Positions 39,080 to 50,569 of a stretch of 64,000 nucleotides of DNA are shown in pieces. Position 1 is the stretch's first letter. Every line of letters begins with the position of its first letter. A program made the position numbers and the translations under genes. The stretch is taken from positions 1,278,501 through 1,342,500 of the forward strand of contig WPIO01000048.1 in assembly GCA_009760855.2 (NCBI GenBank), written 5' to 3'. The DNA is from Cristatella mucedo (taxonomy: Eukaryota; Bryozoa; Phylactolaemata; Cristatellidae). Below the pieces are notes generated by a model, which was not told the origin of the DNA, did not search any database, and saw only the letters and a list, made by a program, of their open reading frames with translations.

Positions 39080-39950
39080 ACACATATAAGATGACTCACA
39101 CGGACTAAGCCTAAACTGTTGTAGCAGCATGATATTTTAGCTTCACTTTAAATTCCAAATGAGCTTCCCTTTATATTTCAGATTAGAGGATGTCGCTGTG
39201 TCGGACTTAGTAATGTCCAGCATTTTGGTGCGTAGAAACTGAAGGCATGGTCTCCAAACGGTTTACGATTCGTTAGATTCACAGTTAATTAAAACTGAGC
39301 CAGAAGAGCACGCTTTACGAGAGAAAACCTGGGAAGTAACCATTTCGCATTGGCGACCCGAAAGAAGAGAATGGAAGGACCAAGATGTGAGCGAATGACC
39401 TTGAAGTCAGTGTTCGATGGGGGAGCTAGTATTACAGGTCCGTATTAAAGGAGTGCTATCTAATACTCGTGATTTGTAGGGAAGACATTCTTAGCTACCG
39501 ATAGCAGAACCTTATGCAATCGGTAGCTTACAGAGGTAGAGGACGACCGGAAAACTAGAGGACTCTTGGAGGAATTTCAGAAATGCATTGATTAACTTGG
39601 ATCAAGAAATCTATTTTATTCACAGCCAAGCTGCATGTCAGTGTAAGTTACTGAAAGTGGACAGGCTTGACTGGGGAGCTTATGCTATCATTTAGCTAAA
39701 GGTTGCTTGAACATTACACCCTGGTTCTACGCAAAGTAACTCGAGATAACCTGGCCGAGCTAACTGTCAAAAGTGAGGCTCTCCAGTTTCAGAGTTCTGC
39801 TAGATTAGCCCATAGCTATTAAGTTGGTCATATCTCTATTCAATTTCAGCAAGTTTACTGCCATGCAAGTGCGAATGTCGCCAGTACAAGCTTCGATGAA
39901 GTGAAGGGAGTTTTTTGAGGTGCTCGAAGGCAAGCAGGTATCGAAGGACG
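39080..39950 (-). mobile_element. Old LINE A copy
   Basis: Reverse copy lacking the terminal hairpin: complements of the C-terminus (about 39190-39240), 39330-39420 and the thumb region (39830-39900, TTTACTGCCATGCAAGTGCG). More diverged than the adjacent plus-strand copy. Confidence 0.65.
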
Positions 39951-41295
39951 CTACAAATCGCACGAACCAACAGCGATCCATTAGAATCCATTCTACTTAA
40001 TCAAAATATCCACAACAAAATTCCGCTTCGCGAAGCTTTAATTTTGATTGAATTTGAAACTACGAAACTATTCAAATGTATCAAAAAATATCTCACATAG
40101 CCCACGTGCATTGTAATCATGCATTGTAATCCACTGCATAGTACGTTAAACTCCTCGCGAAGTGTGCCAGCACAATTTAGCGCCATTAAGCACGAACATG
40201 CACTGCACTGCAATCGCATGAACTGCCACTGCAATCCACGTAAATCTCTAGAAATAGACTATGCAAGGCCTCCATTTTGATTGCACAGTGCATTAAAATA
40301 TGCGTAACCGATTGTGCACATGCATTCTCAGGCAAGGCGCTCATATTGCCTATGCTGCCACCTTGTTCCAACACAATTTTGCACAAATCCGCTGCCGTAA
40401 GTTAGAAATACAGCTGCATGTTGTAGCATTACGCTCGGTTTTTTCCAGTGTACCCACTAAATTTTAAAGTACGAGCAATGCAAGCATGCCTCCATGCAAA
40501 CTGCCTCCACAGAGGTGGCCTGACAAGTCGCCGGCATCTATGCACAGAGATAAACTTGCAGTGTTAAGAACGAGCTATTGAAGAATAAGATTTGTTGCCA
40601 TAGTATCTTTAATAGTGCTTCGATTTTGTCCAAAATATTGTTCATGTTGCTTTGCCGACAAGTTCTTAAGCGAATGGCTTCCAAAGAGTTGGCCCAGCCA
40701 CATATGTGCTACCGCCACCAGGAAAAAGCCACCGGCAAAATTCAAGTTTGACTAGAAAAGCTACACAATTAATTGAGTATTACAGATAACAGTTTGCTGT
40801 ATAATATTGAAGGCAGTTGTGCTAGAAAAGTTCAATGCAATCCGTTGTACTTCTCTGGTCATACTGTCTGATATAGGGAACACGCGTGCCTCAAGTGTAG
40901 CTAACTCTGCTTGACGGATTCTCAGTGTTGCGTTCTTTTTTACTCTTTTGTTTCCTCGATGCCAAACATTCCGAATTCGTTAAAGGATGCCGTAGAGTCA
41001 TTTCGCATTGCTTCGAACACTGAATATTACAAAGAAATATTTGCTGAGGAAGAGAAATTGCTGTGCATCATCAACAGGGTGCGATGAGGGAATTATATCA
41101 TCAAGCACAGATCAGTGGTCCATAGATCTGGCCAGATTTTTTGAGGTGTTGACCAGCTCGAGAACACAAATCATAACTTCGTAACATTTGGACCGGATAT
41201 TATGAAGCAAGAAATTCCTGTAGTTCGCGTGCAAGAGTCCAAACACAATACGAGTCACACACATTATCGAATATTCTCGCACAAATGAACGCTAT
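39951..41295. other. Intergenic DNA
   Basis: Bases 40085-40340 are rich in TGCATTGTAAT/ACTGCA motifs. An ATG at 40961 opens a 41-codon frame (MPNIPNSLKDAVESFRIASN, EYYKEIFAEEEKLLCIINR) and another frame at 41147-41275 reads DQLENTNHNFVTFGPDIMKQ. Both look protein-like but I recognise neither; they may be a decayed gene. Confidence 0.35.
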
Positions 41296-41480
41296 CGTCT
41301 CCTATTATTACCAAATTCTGCACTTCTGACCACATGCGGATCTCATTAAATCAATAATTGATGCACTCCTCCGAACCCAGAATCATCTGCAACTAGCCAA
41401 ACCTTAAGACCCTAGACATTGAAGATGTTCGTCCAAAATCATCTGCTATGCTTCTATTGCTCAATCCACCTTCCGACCAG
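41296..41480 (+). mobile_element. LINE A endonuclease fragment
   Basis: SPIITKFCTSDHMRISLN and downstream sequence (CTTAAGACCCTAGACATTGA) match 7515-7700 of the plus-strand endonuclease segment. Confidence 0.8.
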
Positions 41481-42304
41481 TACTGATTGGTGCAATGTTA
41501 AAACACAACATTAGCAGAGAGTTATTCAGAATGTCTAGTTGGTCATTATCTGTTTATTACAACCGAGAGAGGCGGCCACTGCAGAAGACGAAACCTCTCG
41601 CACATTTCTTAAGAATTAAGATGGAAGGTTTTACATGATGATGAATGTTCGTTATTTAGACACTGTTCAGTGTTGCCAAGTCATGTGTATTTAACAACAC
41701 TATTACCTATAGAACCGCCGGATTGCTATATCAGCTAGGCTAAGATATCCCTAGAGATCACTAGCGATTTTTGAATTACAGCCTACAGCAGCCGGATATC
41801 TTGGGGTTCGAGCCAGAAGCTGTAGTTTGATATTCAAACAAGTGAGTTGTATGGTACGGCTTTTGCTGTACACATGCAACCTGAGTGTCTATTGAATTTC
41901 TTAGGCTAAGGATATGGACTTGTTTTATTAATGGTAAGCGCAATCTCCATCGCTGTCTTTTTCTTCTACCATCAGAGTACCTGAATGCATCTAGGCAGGA
42001 TCTACTCACTGGCTGTGCTCCGAGGTTTCAGCTTCACCTGCTTTAGTGACACGTCGGCAATAAATCAGTTGCAAGCAAGCACTTGTGGCCTTTGGAATTG
42101 AGCGTTGAAGCCGCAATAGCACGTCTTGTAACATTTGGGTTCGAAAGTGTTGGATAATTAATCGCTGAGGACCCTTAGCTGTCATCTTGTGCTAGTCTCA
42201 TTGGCTGTGACTATATTTGAATAGTACTCGTTGCGGTAGTAGCTCACCTGCCGTGGCCCAGCACGTTGTGAAACGTCGACTGGCGGCCGTTACTAAGGTC
42301 CAAT
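41481..42304. other. Intergenic DNA
   Basis: No ORF over about 77 codons and no repeat I recognise. Confidence 0.45.
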
Positions 42305-42710
42305 TCAAATTCGAAGGGCCCCCGTCCGTCCGGCCGGATACACGCCGAAGTGAAAACAAGCCACTTCATCGCTAGTGCCCAGTTGTTGGACAGCCTCTTA
42401 AATTCCGCCAACTAAATGTCCGCTCGCTAAAAACCAACGGGCTACTTATCCGAGATCAGTTGGTCCAGGAGAAGCTAGATGCATTTCTGCTTACCAAAAC
42501 TTTGATGACGCCTTGTTCCAGTAGCTGAGTATCTGAGACCACCCCACCCGGATTCTTATTCTATCAGTCCAAACGTTCTGACTAAGTTGGTGGCGGGGTG
42601 CAAATGTGGTTCACGAATCATTAGGCTATACGATGTGCAGCTTTCCCCCTGGGTCATCGTTTGAATCAGTTGCAATCAGGTCTTCATCTAAGACAATGCC
42701 TCTTACTGTT

Positions 42711-42792
42711 GTGATAAGCGCCTAGAGAGAGATTGAGTTCTCTGAGGGCGCTTTATCAAGTGAATTATTATTATTATTATTATTATTATTAT
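42711..42792 (+). mobile_element. Solo LINE A tail inside LINE B
   Basis: Between LTVV(I) and YRPPSGYL of the LINE B endonuclease lie AAGCGCCTAGAGAGAGATTG, AGTTCTCTGAGGGCGCTTTA, TCAAGTGA and (ATT)8 or so: only the LINE A 3' hairpin and tail. There is no clear target duplication beyond an ATA overlap. Confidence 0.9.
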
Positions 42793-44609
42793 ACCGACCT
42801 CCTTCTGGCTATCTAAACTTGTGTGTAGAGGAGTTTTCAGAGTTCCTCGCTAAAATAATTGTGTGTGACAGGCCGTTACTGATTGCTGGTGACTTCAATG
42901 TTCACGTTGACAACCTTAACAACACCCAGGTCCGCTCGTTTCTTGACTGTCTGGAGAACTTTGGTTTGGTCCAACACGTTAATCATAACACCCACGTCGG
43001 TCGCCATATTCTAGATCTCGCGATTACTAAGGATGTCCTCCTCACTGACCTTGTGCTGTGCCCACTGACCCTTTCAGGTCATTGTTTGGTCACGTTTACA
43101 GTTTCTGCTACCTTGTACGTACAGGTTAATGTCGAACTTGTCAAGCGATTCAACTTACAAAGCATTGACATAGAAAAGTTTTTAAAATCTGTTTGTGGTG
43201 CAGGTCTTTTTGATCTGTATTCAGACTCGACCGGCAGTCTCGATACCCTCAATGATGCAGTAAACATGACACTCAGGAGTGCTCTTTACAAACATGCTCC
43301 CATTCATTCTATCCGTGTGCAGGGTCGTGGAGATTCCTTTCAATTTACAAAAACTCCTAAAGATGCGCTGGGTTGAGCGCAGGCTTGAACATCGTTTCAA
43401 GAAATCGGGGTCTGGTGCAGATCTAGTAAATTTAAAGGTCTTCCTTTGAGTTTACGCCCGGAAGCTTAAAAAAGCCAGGGCTTCTTTTTCCACTCAAAAG
43501 CTGAATTCCTGCCAGTCGGACCCTAAACAGATTTGTAAGACAGTAAACCATTTACTGGCCAATGCTGAGAGGTCTGACTCCCCAGATATTGACGGCTCAG
43601 CCAAAAAAGCTTTCAGCCTTCTTTACTGAAACAAATGTGCAAATTCGTGCCTCCATAAAGCCCCCTCCGACTAAAGCAATTGCGGTATCACAGCCTGTGA
43701 CCTTCCCTAAAGGTTTTCCGAGGTATCTGAATGCGATGTGGCTACCTTAATAAGGTCTAGCAAAAAGAGCTCGTCTCCTGAAGACCCTATACCATCATCT
43801 CTATGGTCTTCAATCGCAGATCAACTTAGCCCTGCCATAACCGAGATTTTTAATGCTTCTTTGGGAAAAGGGGTCGTCCCCAAGTCCTTCAAATCGGCAA
43901 TCGTTAGACCCATACGTAAAAAGCCTGGATTAGATACTGAAGTCCTTGCAAACTATTGCCCAGTTTTCCTTTTTCCTTTCTTGTCAAAGATACTTTATAA
44001 AATTGTTGCTAAGCAGCTGGTTGAACATATTGAAAAGAATGAAATGTCAGAAACATTTCAATCAGGGTTCAAGAGGTAGCACTCCACTGAAACTGCTCTC
44101 CTCCGTGTTGACAATGACATACTACGTGCCAAAGATGGTGGGAATGTCACTGCCCTAGCTCTGCTAGATCTGTCAGCTGCCTTCGACACCATTGATCACG
44201 ATGCTCTACTTCTACAATTGGGAACAACGATCGGCCTGGAAGACGAGGCACTGGCGTGGTTTAAATCTTTCTCGTCTAATCGTGTTCAATCTGTGACTTG
44301 TGTGGGTCAGGTCTCACACACGAGAAGGGTCACCTGTGGAGTCCCTCAAGGGTCTGTACTCGGTTCTTTGCTGTTCTCCATCTAATGTAATGTAATGTAA
44401 TCTATACTCAACCTCTGGGAAAAGTGATTCAGGCCCATGGAATAGGATATCACTTTTATGCTGACGACACTCAGCTGTATTTGTCATTTAAACCGTTGGA
44501 ATATGCTGCAGCATTTGATAAACTGAATGCTTGCCTTGCCGACATTCGATCCTGGATGTCGAAAAACCTTTTGAAACTAAATGACGATAAAATCAAACTG
44601 CTTCTCATA

Positions 44610-44775
44610 ATCCTAGCTGATTAAACAGCCTCTTTTTGTATAGCGACAGAAGAGCCTTTACGGTTACCATCACCGCTTGCAGTGGTGATTAAGGATCTCC
44701 CACGGCAGGAATCGAACCCACGACCTCGGGACCGAAGTCATGAAAGCAACCGCCTTACCTAGTGTGCCATCTCGA
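44610..44775 (-). mobile_element. SINE S2, well preserved, inside LINE B
   Basis: 166 bases bordered by CTCATA at 44604-44609 and 44776-44781. On the minus strand: GAGATGGCACACTAGGTAAG (A box), then GGTCGTGGGTTCGATTCC with a B box, then a body with a potential stem (CACTGCAAGCGGTGATGGTA), then TATACAAAAAGAGGCTGTTT. It splits the LINE B RT between NDDK and the thumb. Confidence 0.9.
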
Positions 44776-45690
44776 CTCATAGGACACCCTGAGCGTGTGG
44801 CTGTATTAAAAAGCTCTGCTCTTCTAATAGGTGATGCTGTTGTGCGACCATCACCAAATGCTCGAAAATTAGGTGTCGTTTTCGACAACAGTCTCAATTT
44901 TAAAAGCTTCCTTCAGAAGACTGCTTCTACAGCTAGTTATCGCGTCCGATCCCTATCCAAGATTAGGAGCTATTTTCCACAGTGGTTTTCAAAAAATTTA
45001 ACTAGCTCCTTAGTTTTGTCTTGGCTTGATTATTGTAATTCCCTTATGGCTGGGCTACCAATGAAAGCAATTAGGCCACTGCAGCAGACTATGAATATGG
45101 CTGCGAGGCTAGCCTTCAAGTCCCTGAAGTTTGAGCACGTGTCTCCTTTGCTAAAAGAGCAAGGATGGATGCCGGTTGAGCAACGGATACAGATTAAAGT
45201 TCTTACGGTGACACACAACGCCCGCCACGGCTTGGCTCCTTCGTACCTATCTGAATTGCTGCACCAGTTTCCGCCTCTTCGTGCCCTCAGGTCCAATGTG
45301 GACCGTAAATTAGCTGTTCTATTGCTCTGCTTAAAAACTGTTGGTGACAGAAGCTTTAGCTCTGCAGGTTCTAGGCTGGAACTCGCTTCCACAATTCTTA
45401 CGAAACGACAACTACTCTCCTACTGCCGACTATGGTCAATCCTTTTCAGCGGTCCTGAGCTGCTACTTCCATGCTACTCACTACCTCAACTGTTCTCTCA
45501 CTACCTCAACTGTTCTCCTGACTCTGCTATGCTTCCCATTTTCTCTTTGTTGCGTGAGACAAAGTCTGTTGGGTACGGAATGAGTACCGATACCCGCTTA
45601 GGCCGTGAGTGTCCTATATAAAACTCTCCTGCGTAACACCCACATAGTCTTTATGGCTTTGTGGAGTTACAAACGTAGATACGTTACATT

Positions 45691-46021
45691 AAATTTGTGA
45701 GCATTGTACATGAAGCACGTGTTTCGATCTGTACGATCACAAGACTTGCACCGTTCTAGGAATTGAGTACCTCAAAGCTGAATTGCCTGCTTGCTCGGCC
45801 AAAATGAGACATTTTTGAGAATTCTCTGCAAATATTTGGTGAATTAAGAAGTAGTGCTTAAGAGTAAACGTCGTGAATATACTGGCAAAATGGGATCAGA
45901 AATTGTGACGATTTTCACATATAAAGAAAAAATGATTATGCAAACCATGTCTAATCCGGAAGTAAATCGGAAGCATATCTACAAATACAATTTACCGATC
46001 TAAGTATCGCACGAAACTTGT
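45691..46021. other. Intergenic DNA
   Basis: No feature recognised. Confidence 0.5.
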
Positions 46022-46185
46022 GTCCAAATAATAATAGTACTAATACATTTGATATAGCACCCTCAGAGAACTTGATCTTTTTCTAGGTAATTTACATTTG
46101 CTGCAAAGTTAGCATGATCAAATAGTTAGTGGAAACGTGCTCAATAAACAACAAGAGTAACGCGGGTTAGGGGTGACATGCAATC
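46022..46185 (-). mobile_element. LINE A 3' tail
   Basis: Reverse copy: (TAA)n-rich tail, hairpin complement (CACCCTCAGAGAACTTGATC) and about 110 bases of 3' UTR, ending GGTTAGGGGTGACATGCA. Confidence 0.88.
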
Positions 46186-46189
46186 TTTT

Positions 46190-46720
46190 TAAGCTTGTTT
46201 CGCTGTTCTATTCCTATGCTTTAAGAAGTTGGACGACAGAAGCTTTTGCTCTGTTGGTCCTATGCTTCGGAACTCACGAAATTGCTATGCAGTGGCATCT
46301 ACTCTCCAGCAGCCGGCTGTGGCACCTTCCTTCCAGTCATTCTGAGCTGCTACGTCCATGCTACACACTTCCTTGAATGGCCTCTTGACTCGGTTATGTT
46401 TCTCTTTGCTCGGTGAGAGCCGTGATGGCACACTAGGTAAGGTGGTTGCTTTCACGACCTCGTTCCCGAGATCGTGGGTTTGATTCCTGCGGTGGGCGAT
46501 TCTTTATCGCCACTGCTAGCGGCGGTGATAGCCGTAAAGGCTCTTCTGTCGCTATACAAAAAGAGGCTGTTTAATCAGCAAGCACATCAGTGAGATTGTC
46601 CGGAGGCTGTAAAGCATACCGAAAGCTGCTTAGAATTTGAGTTCGCAATAGAAAACTCTCCTACATGAAATCCACCTAGTCTTTGTGGCCCAGTGGAGTT
46701 ACAGACAAAAAACATACATA
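46190..46720 (+). mobile_element. LINE B 3' end split by a SINE
   Basis: TTGGACGACAGAAGCTTTTG and CAGCAGCCGGCTGTGG (LINE B C-terminus) up to 46418, then a SINE, then CATACCGAAAGCTGCTTAGA, AAAACTCTCCTACATGAAAT and GGAGTTACAGAC (LINE B UTR). Confidence 0.85.
46419..46589 (+). mobile_element. SINE S2, best copy
   Basis: 171 bases bordered by GTGAGA at 46413-46418 and 46590-46595. GATGGCACACTAGGTAAGGT (A box) and ATCGTGGGTTTGATTCCTGC (B box) form a pol III promoter-like head; a body with TATCGCCACTGCTAGCGGCG follows, then CTATACAAAAAGAGGCTGTT. Confidence 0.92.
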
Positions 46721-47437
46721 CATACATGCATACATACGTATGTACATACTGGCCGAGTTATAGAACTTACAAGGCCCAACATTACACTGATTGTGGAGGT
46801 GCTTAAAACTCACAAGCATATTCATTATCAAGCTGCATATGTAGATATGTATATGCATATGCAGATATGTACGCCGATGTACCAAGGTTCAACAAGTTCG
46901 GACACAGATCGCATATGTTGAATAGATCCATATGCTTGCTTTTAGATATTTAATTACGGTTAACTTCCGTGCAACACACGGTTTGCCAACCGGTTTTTAA
47001 TGCTTTCCTTTTCTGTGGAGATCGTCAAAACTTCCTATCATGTCTCTAATAAATTTTCTAAGGGTATGCTAAAAAATCTTTTGATTGTTGGACCAATATT
47101 CTCCGTATTTTCTCCACAAGTACCCTGTCTGAGAGATTTAGGATTGTATAGTCTATACATTATTGGTGCGGCTAAAATCCTTAAAGCGTACGAAGAATAC
47201 GTGGCTGCTACTACTCTGCGTTATAAGCACGCGTTAGCTCACATTGTAGGTTTCGCACGTACATCAGTTTCGCCACAGCTTTCTCTTGGCGGAGCGGGCC
47301 CGCCTGCTGACGTCACCGTCGTCGGCGTCAGGGTGCTGGTCCCAATGCTGCTCGGCTTCTAGGCTGCCTAACTATAGAATCGCCAGTTCCAAACCTTCAT
47401 AAACTGATAAATAAATATCAGCTATTAACAGCTTCAC
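46721..47437. other. Intergenic DNA
   Basis: (CATA)n-like simple sequence at 46710-46740 and TATGCATATGCAGATATG near 46840-46870. Bases 47000-47360 are open for 120 codons on the plus strand, with no homology I recognise. Confidence 0.4.
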
Positions 47438-47525
47438 TTGTATAGCGGCAGAAGAGCCCTAACGGCTCTCACCGCCGCTTGCAGTAGGCAATACAGGATC
47501 GCTCACTGCAGGGTTCTAACCCAAC
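47438..47525 (-). mobile_element. SINE S2 fragment
   Basis: TATAGCGGCAGAAGAGCCCT, CCGCCGCTTGCAGTAGGCAA and CACTGCAGGGTTCTAACCCA (degraded B-box complement) match the S2 body and promoter; the A-box end is missing. Confidence 0.75.
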
Positions 47526-47529
47526 TTCT

Positions 47530-48560
47530 TAAAGCAGGCCGAGCCTGGCCACCTCGGTGGCGGCGGCGGCGGCGAGCGTTCTCTTCTCCGTATTCTCCGA
47601 TTTACCGCTCGCTGCAGGCTTCTCGTCTGTGCATTCTGCCCAGCGAAATCGCCCCGACAGCGGCCCCACGCTGACGCCAAGCGATGGCGGCTGCTGTCCG
47701 CGGGCGTCGCACCGGTGCGGGTTTCCCGGATTGCGTACGAACCTAGCCCAGGCCGTCAGCTAGTTTTCCCGCCACTTTGACGGCTCTTAGGTCTGGCCGG
47801 TGCCAGCTGCCGGCCGGCCCTGGCCTCCGCGGTGCGCGCTCGCCGCGGCGGGCCGGCTGCGGCGGCGGCGGCTGCTGCGTTGCCCTCGCGAGGGCAGTAA
47901 GTGGCCGACCGAGCGGACACTGTGGCGGCGGTCGTGCCGCACCCACCGCGGCAGAGCGCGGCTCGCATTGGCATTTTAGGAAGCTAGCTCTTCCTGAGCA
48001 CGTATATACAACATGGCAACCGCTGTCGCTAAAAAATCGTATTACTTTTCCGCAGTGCAGTGCAGCTTGAAATAAGTAGTAAACTACGTTTTTCCCGGGG
48101 GCTGACAGGCAGCCGAACTAGTCAAGCGTTTCCCAGTAAATCGGGATTATGTGGCCGGAAGCACGTCTGCCGCTCTCGGCTTGCAAAATCTGTAGGGACG
48201 CGAGCGCAGGCTGCGACGCAACGCTTCCTGCCTGCGCCATTCACTTCTGCGCACACTCGAGATCCGGCTGCGAAAAGCCTCTCTGCGGGCACTACTGTCG
48301 GCAGCGCCGGCGGCGGGGACTGTCTCTGCCAAAAGCAAAACGGGAGACCTCAGAGTCGCGTAATTTGGGTGCAACAACTAATGCGTCACTAAGTCGGTAA
48401 ATAAAAAAAGAAACAGCATTGCTCGAATGCCGAGAAAAACGGCCCGCTGACGGCACGGCTGACAGCGAGCCGCTCGTAATAAGGCACGCGAACGCGCTGG
48501 CATTTAAAGCAATAGAACGGTTCCGAGTGTGTCTCGTCTAATGCTGCCGACGAGAGATCG
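47530..48560. promoter_or_regulatory. CpG-rich island
   Basis: A sharp rise in GC and CpG (GGCGGCGGCGGCGGCGAGCG at 47560-47580; dense CG at 47790-47900 and 48140-48330) over AT-rich flanks. Open frames on both strands are a by-product of GC content. It lies 2.7 kb upstream of the MBOAT start and could be a distal promoter or 5' UTR exon, or the promoter of an unseen gene. Confidence 0.5.
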
Positions 48561-49744
48561 GGAGTGGCGTGCGCATAGCGATTGCCAATAGCATAGTCTT
48601 TAATGTGCTACCAGTGCAAAGAAGTCGTCCAACGCTGGCACACCTGGCGATTTCCGGCCAGCTGTCATTTAAGATAGCTTTTTCCGAAAACCGGACGAGG
48701 GCCTCACAAGCTGAAGGCGCTTCAGTGAATAAGCGCACGCAATCTTACAAAGTGTGCAAAAAGAAAAATTTCAATTGAGTGCATTGTCTTCGTACAGAAA
48801 ACGTGTTTCCATGTAAAATCAATAGGGTCACTGGCATTTTCGCGAAGCGGATAAGCAAGAGCCATTACGAACGCCTGTATCAATCGAGAGCCACTTGTGT
48901 GGCAGAAATCGCATAAGCCGGCCAACCGTATTACTTGACAGTATGAACGACGAATACAATATGGCTGTTTTGCTATTTCGACAGGGAGTTAGTTACAGCA
49001 CCAACGCGTAGCCAATGCTAAGGACTGGCAATCGGGCGGTCCAACGCTCGGTAAGCCACGAGTCACGAGTCTCTTTCAACTGATACTGGAAGCAGGAGCG
49101 GGGTTTTACTTCAGCTCTTCAAAGTACAGACGAGAAAATTTCCGATGCTAAGCAAGTCAGCGCACCAACTCAAATAAGATCTTTATGCTAATGTCACTAG
49201 GATGTGGCCAGAAGCATCTTTTTTTTTTAATCCATCAAGGCATACCTTCATTCGTACGTGGCCGGGGAATGCAAGCTAAAACTCGCACTAGCTGCACAGC
49301 TCTGAAAGGTGGAAATACGGTCGTACTTGTAGTAACCGAGGCATGCAGTAGTGGCCGAGCTTGATAGCTATGTGAGAATGCTACAAATTTAACCGCATAC
49401 ATCATTAAACGGGCATCGGGCTTCCTAAACGTGTCACCGGATGGATTTGCAGTGCTTGCTAAAAGCTGAACGCTTGAATGCTGCGTTCCTTGTTAGACGC
49501 ATCGCGAGCAGATCACTGTTGAGAGTCCCCATTTTTTCTCGATGGGAGTGTAAGGTTTTTTAAAATTTGAATCCACAGCGAGAATGCTTTTCGGCTTTTT
49601 TTGGAGTGAAGAGCTTGACCAAGCCTGCCAACTTTCAAGCAAGCACTAGAACTTATGGAGACTACGAAAGATTCTTCGCCATAATCGTGCGCGCCTGCAG
49701 TAAATTAAAGGGTCGCAGCGTGACTGTCATCAGCGGATGGTAGT
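48561..49744. other. Upstream flank of MBOAT gene
   Basis: Moderate CpG content, no repeat or coding exon recognised. Confidence 0.45.
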
Positions 49745-50060
49745 CGCTAAAATCGCGGAACTCTCTTCCACACTTCTTACGCAACGACATATACTCTTCT
49801 GCTGCCGACTATGGTACGTACTTTTCAGACGTCCTGAGCTGCTACTTTCGTGCCACTCAATTCCTCGACTGCCCCCCTGACTCAGCTCTGCTTCTCACTT
49901 TCACTCTGTTATGTGAGGTGGAATCTGTTGGCTGCCGAATGCATACCAAAAACCTCTTAGGCTTTGAGTGCTCTATAAAAAACTCTCCAGCGTGTAACAC
50001 CCACACAGTCTTCTTGGCTTTGTAGAGTTATCGACGGAGACGCCTTACATTACGTCACAT
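49745..50060 (+). mobile_element. LINE B 3' end
   Basis: CTGCTGCCGACTATGGTACG, TGAGCTGCTACTTTCGTGCC, AACTCTCCAGCGTGTAACAC, GTAGAGTTATCGACGGAGAC and TTACATTAC match the LINE B C-terminus and UTR. Confidence 0.9.
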
Positions 50061-50569
50061 CGCATCCTGCTTCTGGTGTTCAATTCAGGATATCGGGCTC
50101 TTGACTGACTGCAGAACTTGCACCCGTGGCAATATGCCGTCCTTATCTTCCCGACGATTCTAAATGTCAAGTGCCACGCCTTTTTTTGAGCAAACAGCTT
50201 GATTTTTCTCTACTTTCCTTGCTTGTGGGAGCCGCAATCATTCGAATCGGTCGATTAGTTCGGTTTCTGGCAATCCAAATAGTTCTCCGTTGGGATTTGC
50301 ACAATTAGTGGATCCGCCTTTGTTCGCTTGCCATTATCAGAGCAATCGTTCGTCAGAACTGCCGCTAGCGATAACCACTTGACTGATTTAAAAGTAATAA
50401 AAATGCGCTACGAGCACCTCCACCATCGCAGTCTGCTAATGCACATCAATTATACAGAATGGTGTAAGATCGCGTGCATACACGGGATGTTTTTGTGAGT
50501 GTGTGCATATGTGAGAGAGCGCGATACGGTGAAAATAAAAGGTTCAAGTCTTTGCGACAGTGAAAACGG
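50061..50569. other. Upstream flank of MBOAT gene
   Basis: No feature recognised. Confidence 0.45.

Larger units (their letters stand above)
42305..45690 (+). mobile_element. LINE B, nearly full-length, twice interrupted
   Basis: Encodes in order: endonuclease N-terminus (RQLNVRSLKTNGLLIRDQL), YRPPSGYL, LLIAGDFNVHVDNLNN, HILDLAIT, SGHCLVTF; linker; RT start (DPIPSSLWSSIADQLSPAIT, VVPKSFKSAIVRPI), ALLDLSAAFDTIDHDALLLQ, VTCGVPQGSVLGSLLFSI, YHFYADDTQLYLSF, LNDDKIKLL; thumb and C-terminus (LGVVFDNSLNFKSFLQK, LDYCNSLMAGLPMKAIRPLQ, AARLAFKSL). The 3' UTR ends TGGAGTTACAAACGTAGATA and TTACATT. This order is typical of APE-type LINEs (L2/CR1/Rex1 group). Frameshifts, a TAATG insert at 44384-44400 and two nested elements make it inactive. 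It is the best LINE B reference in the window. Confidence 0.93.

Noticed and set aside
44740-45621. 293-codon ORF as a host gene
   Set aside because: Starts within a reversed SINE S2 and continues into the LINE B thumb and C-terminus.
46424-46500. Functional tRNA gene
   Set aside because: tRNA-like promoter only; it is flanked by target duplications and is repeated elsewhere in the window (SINE S2).
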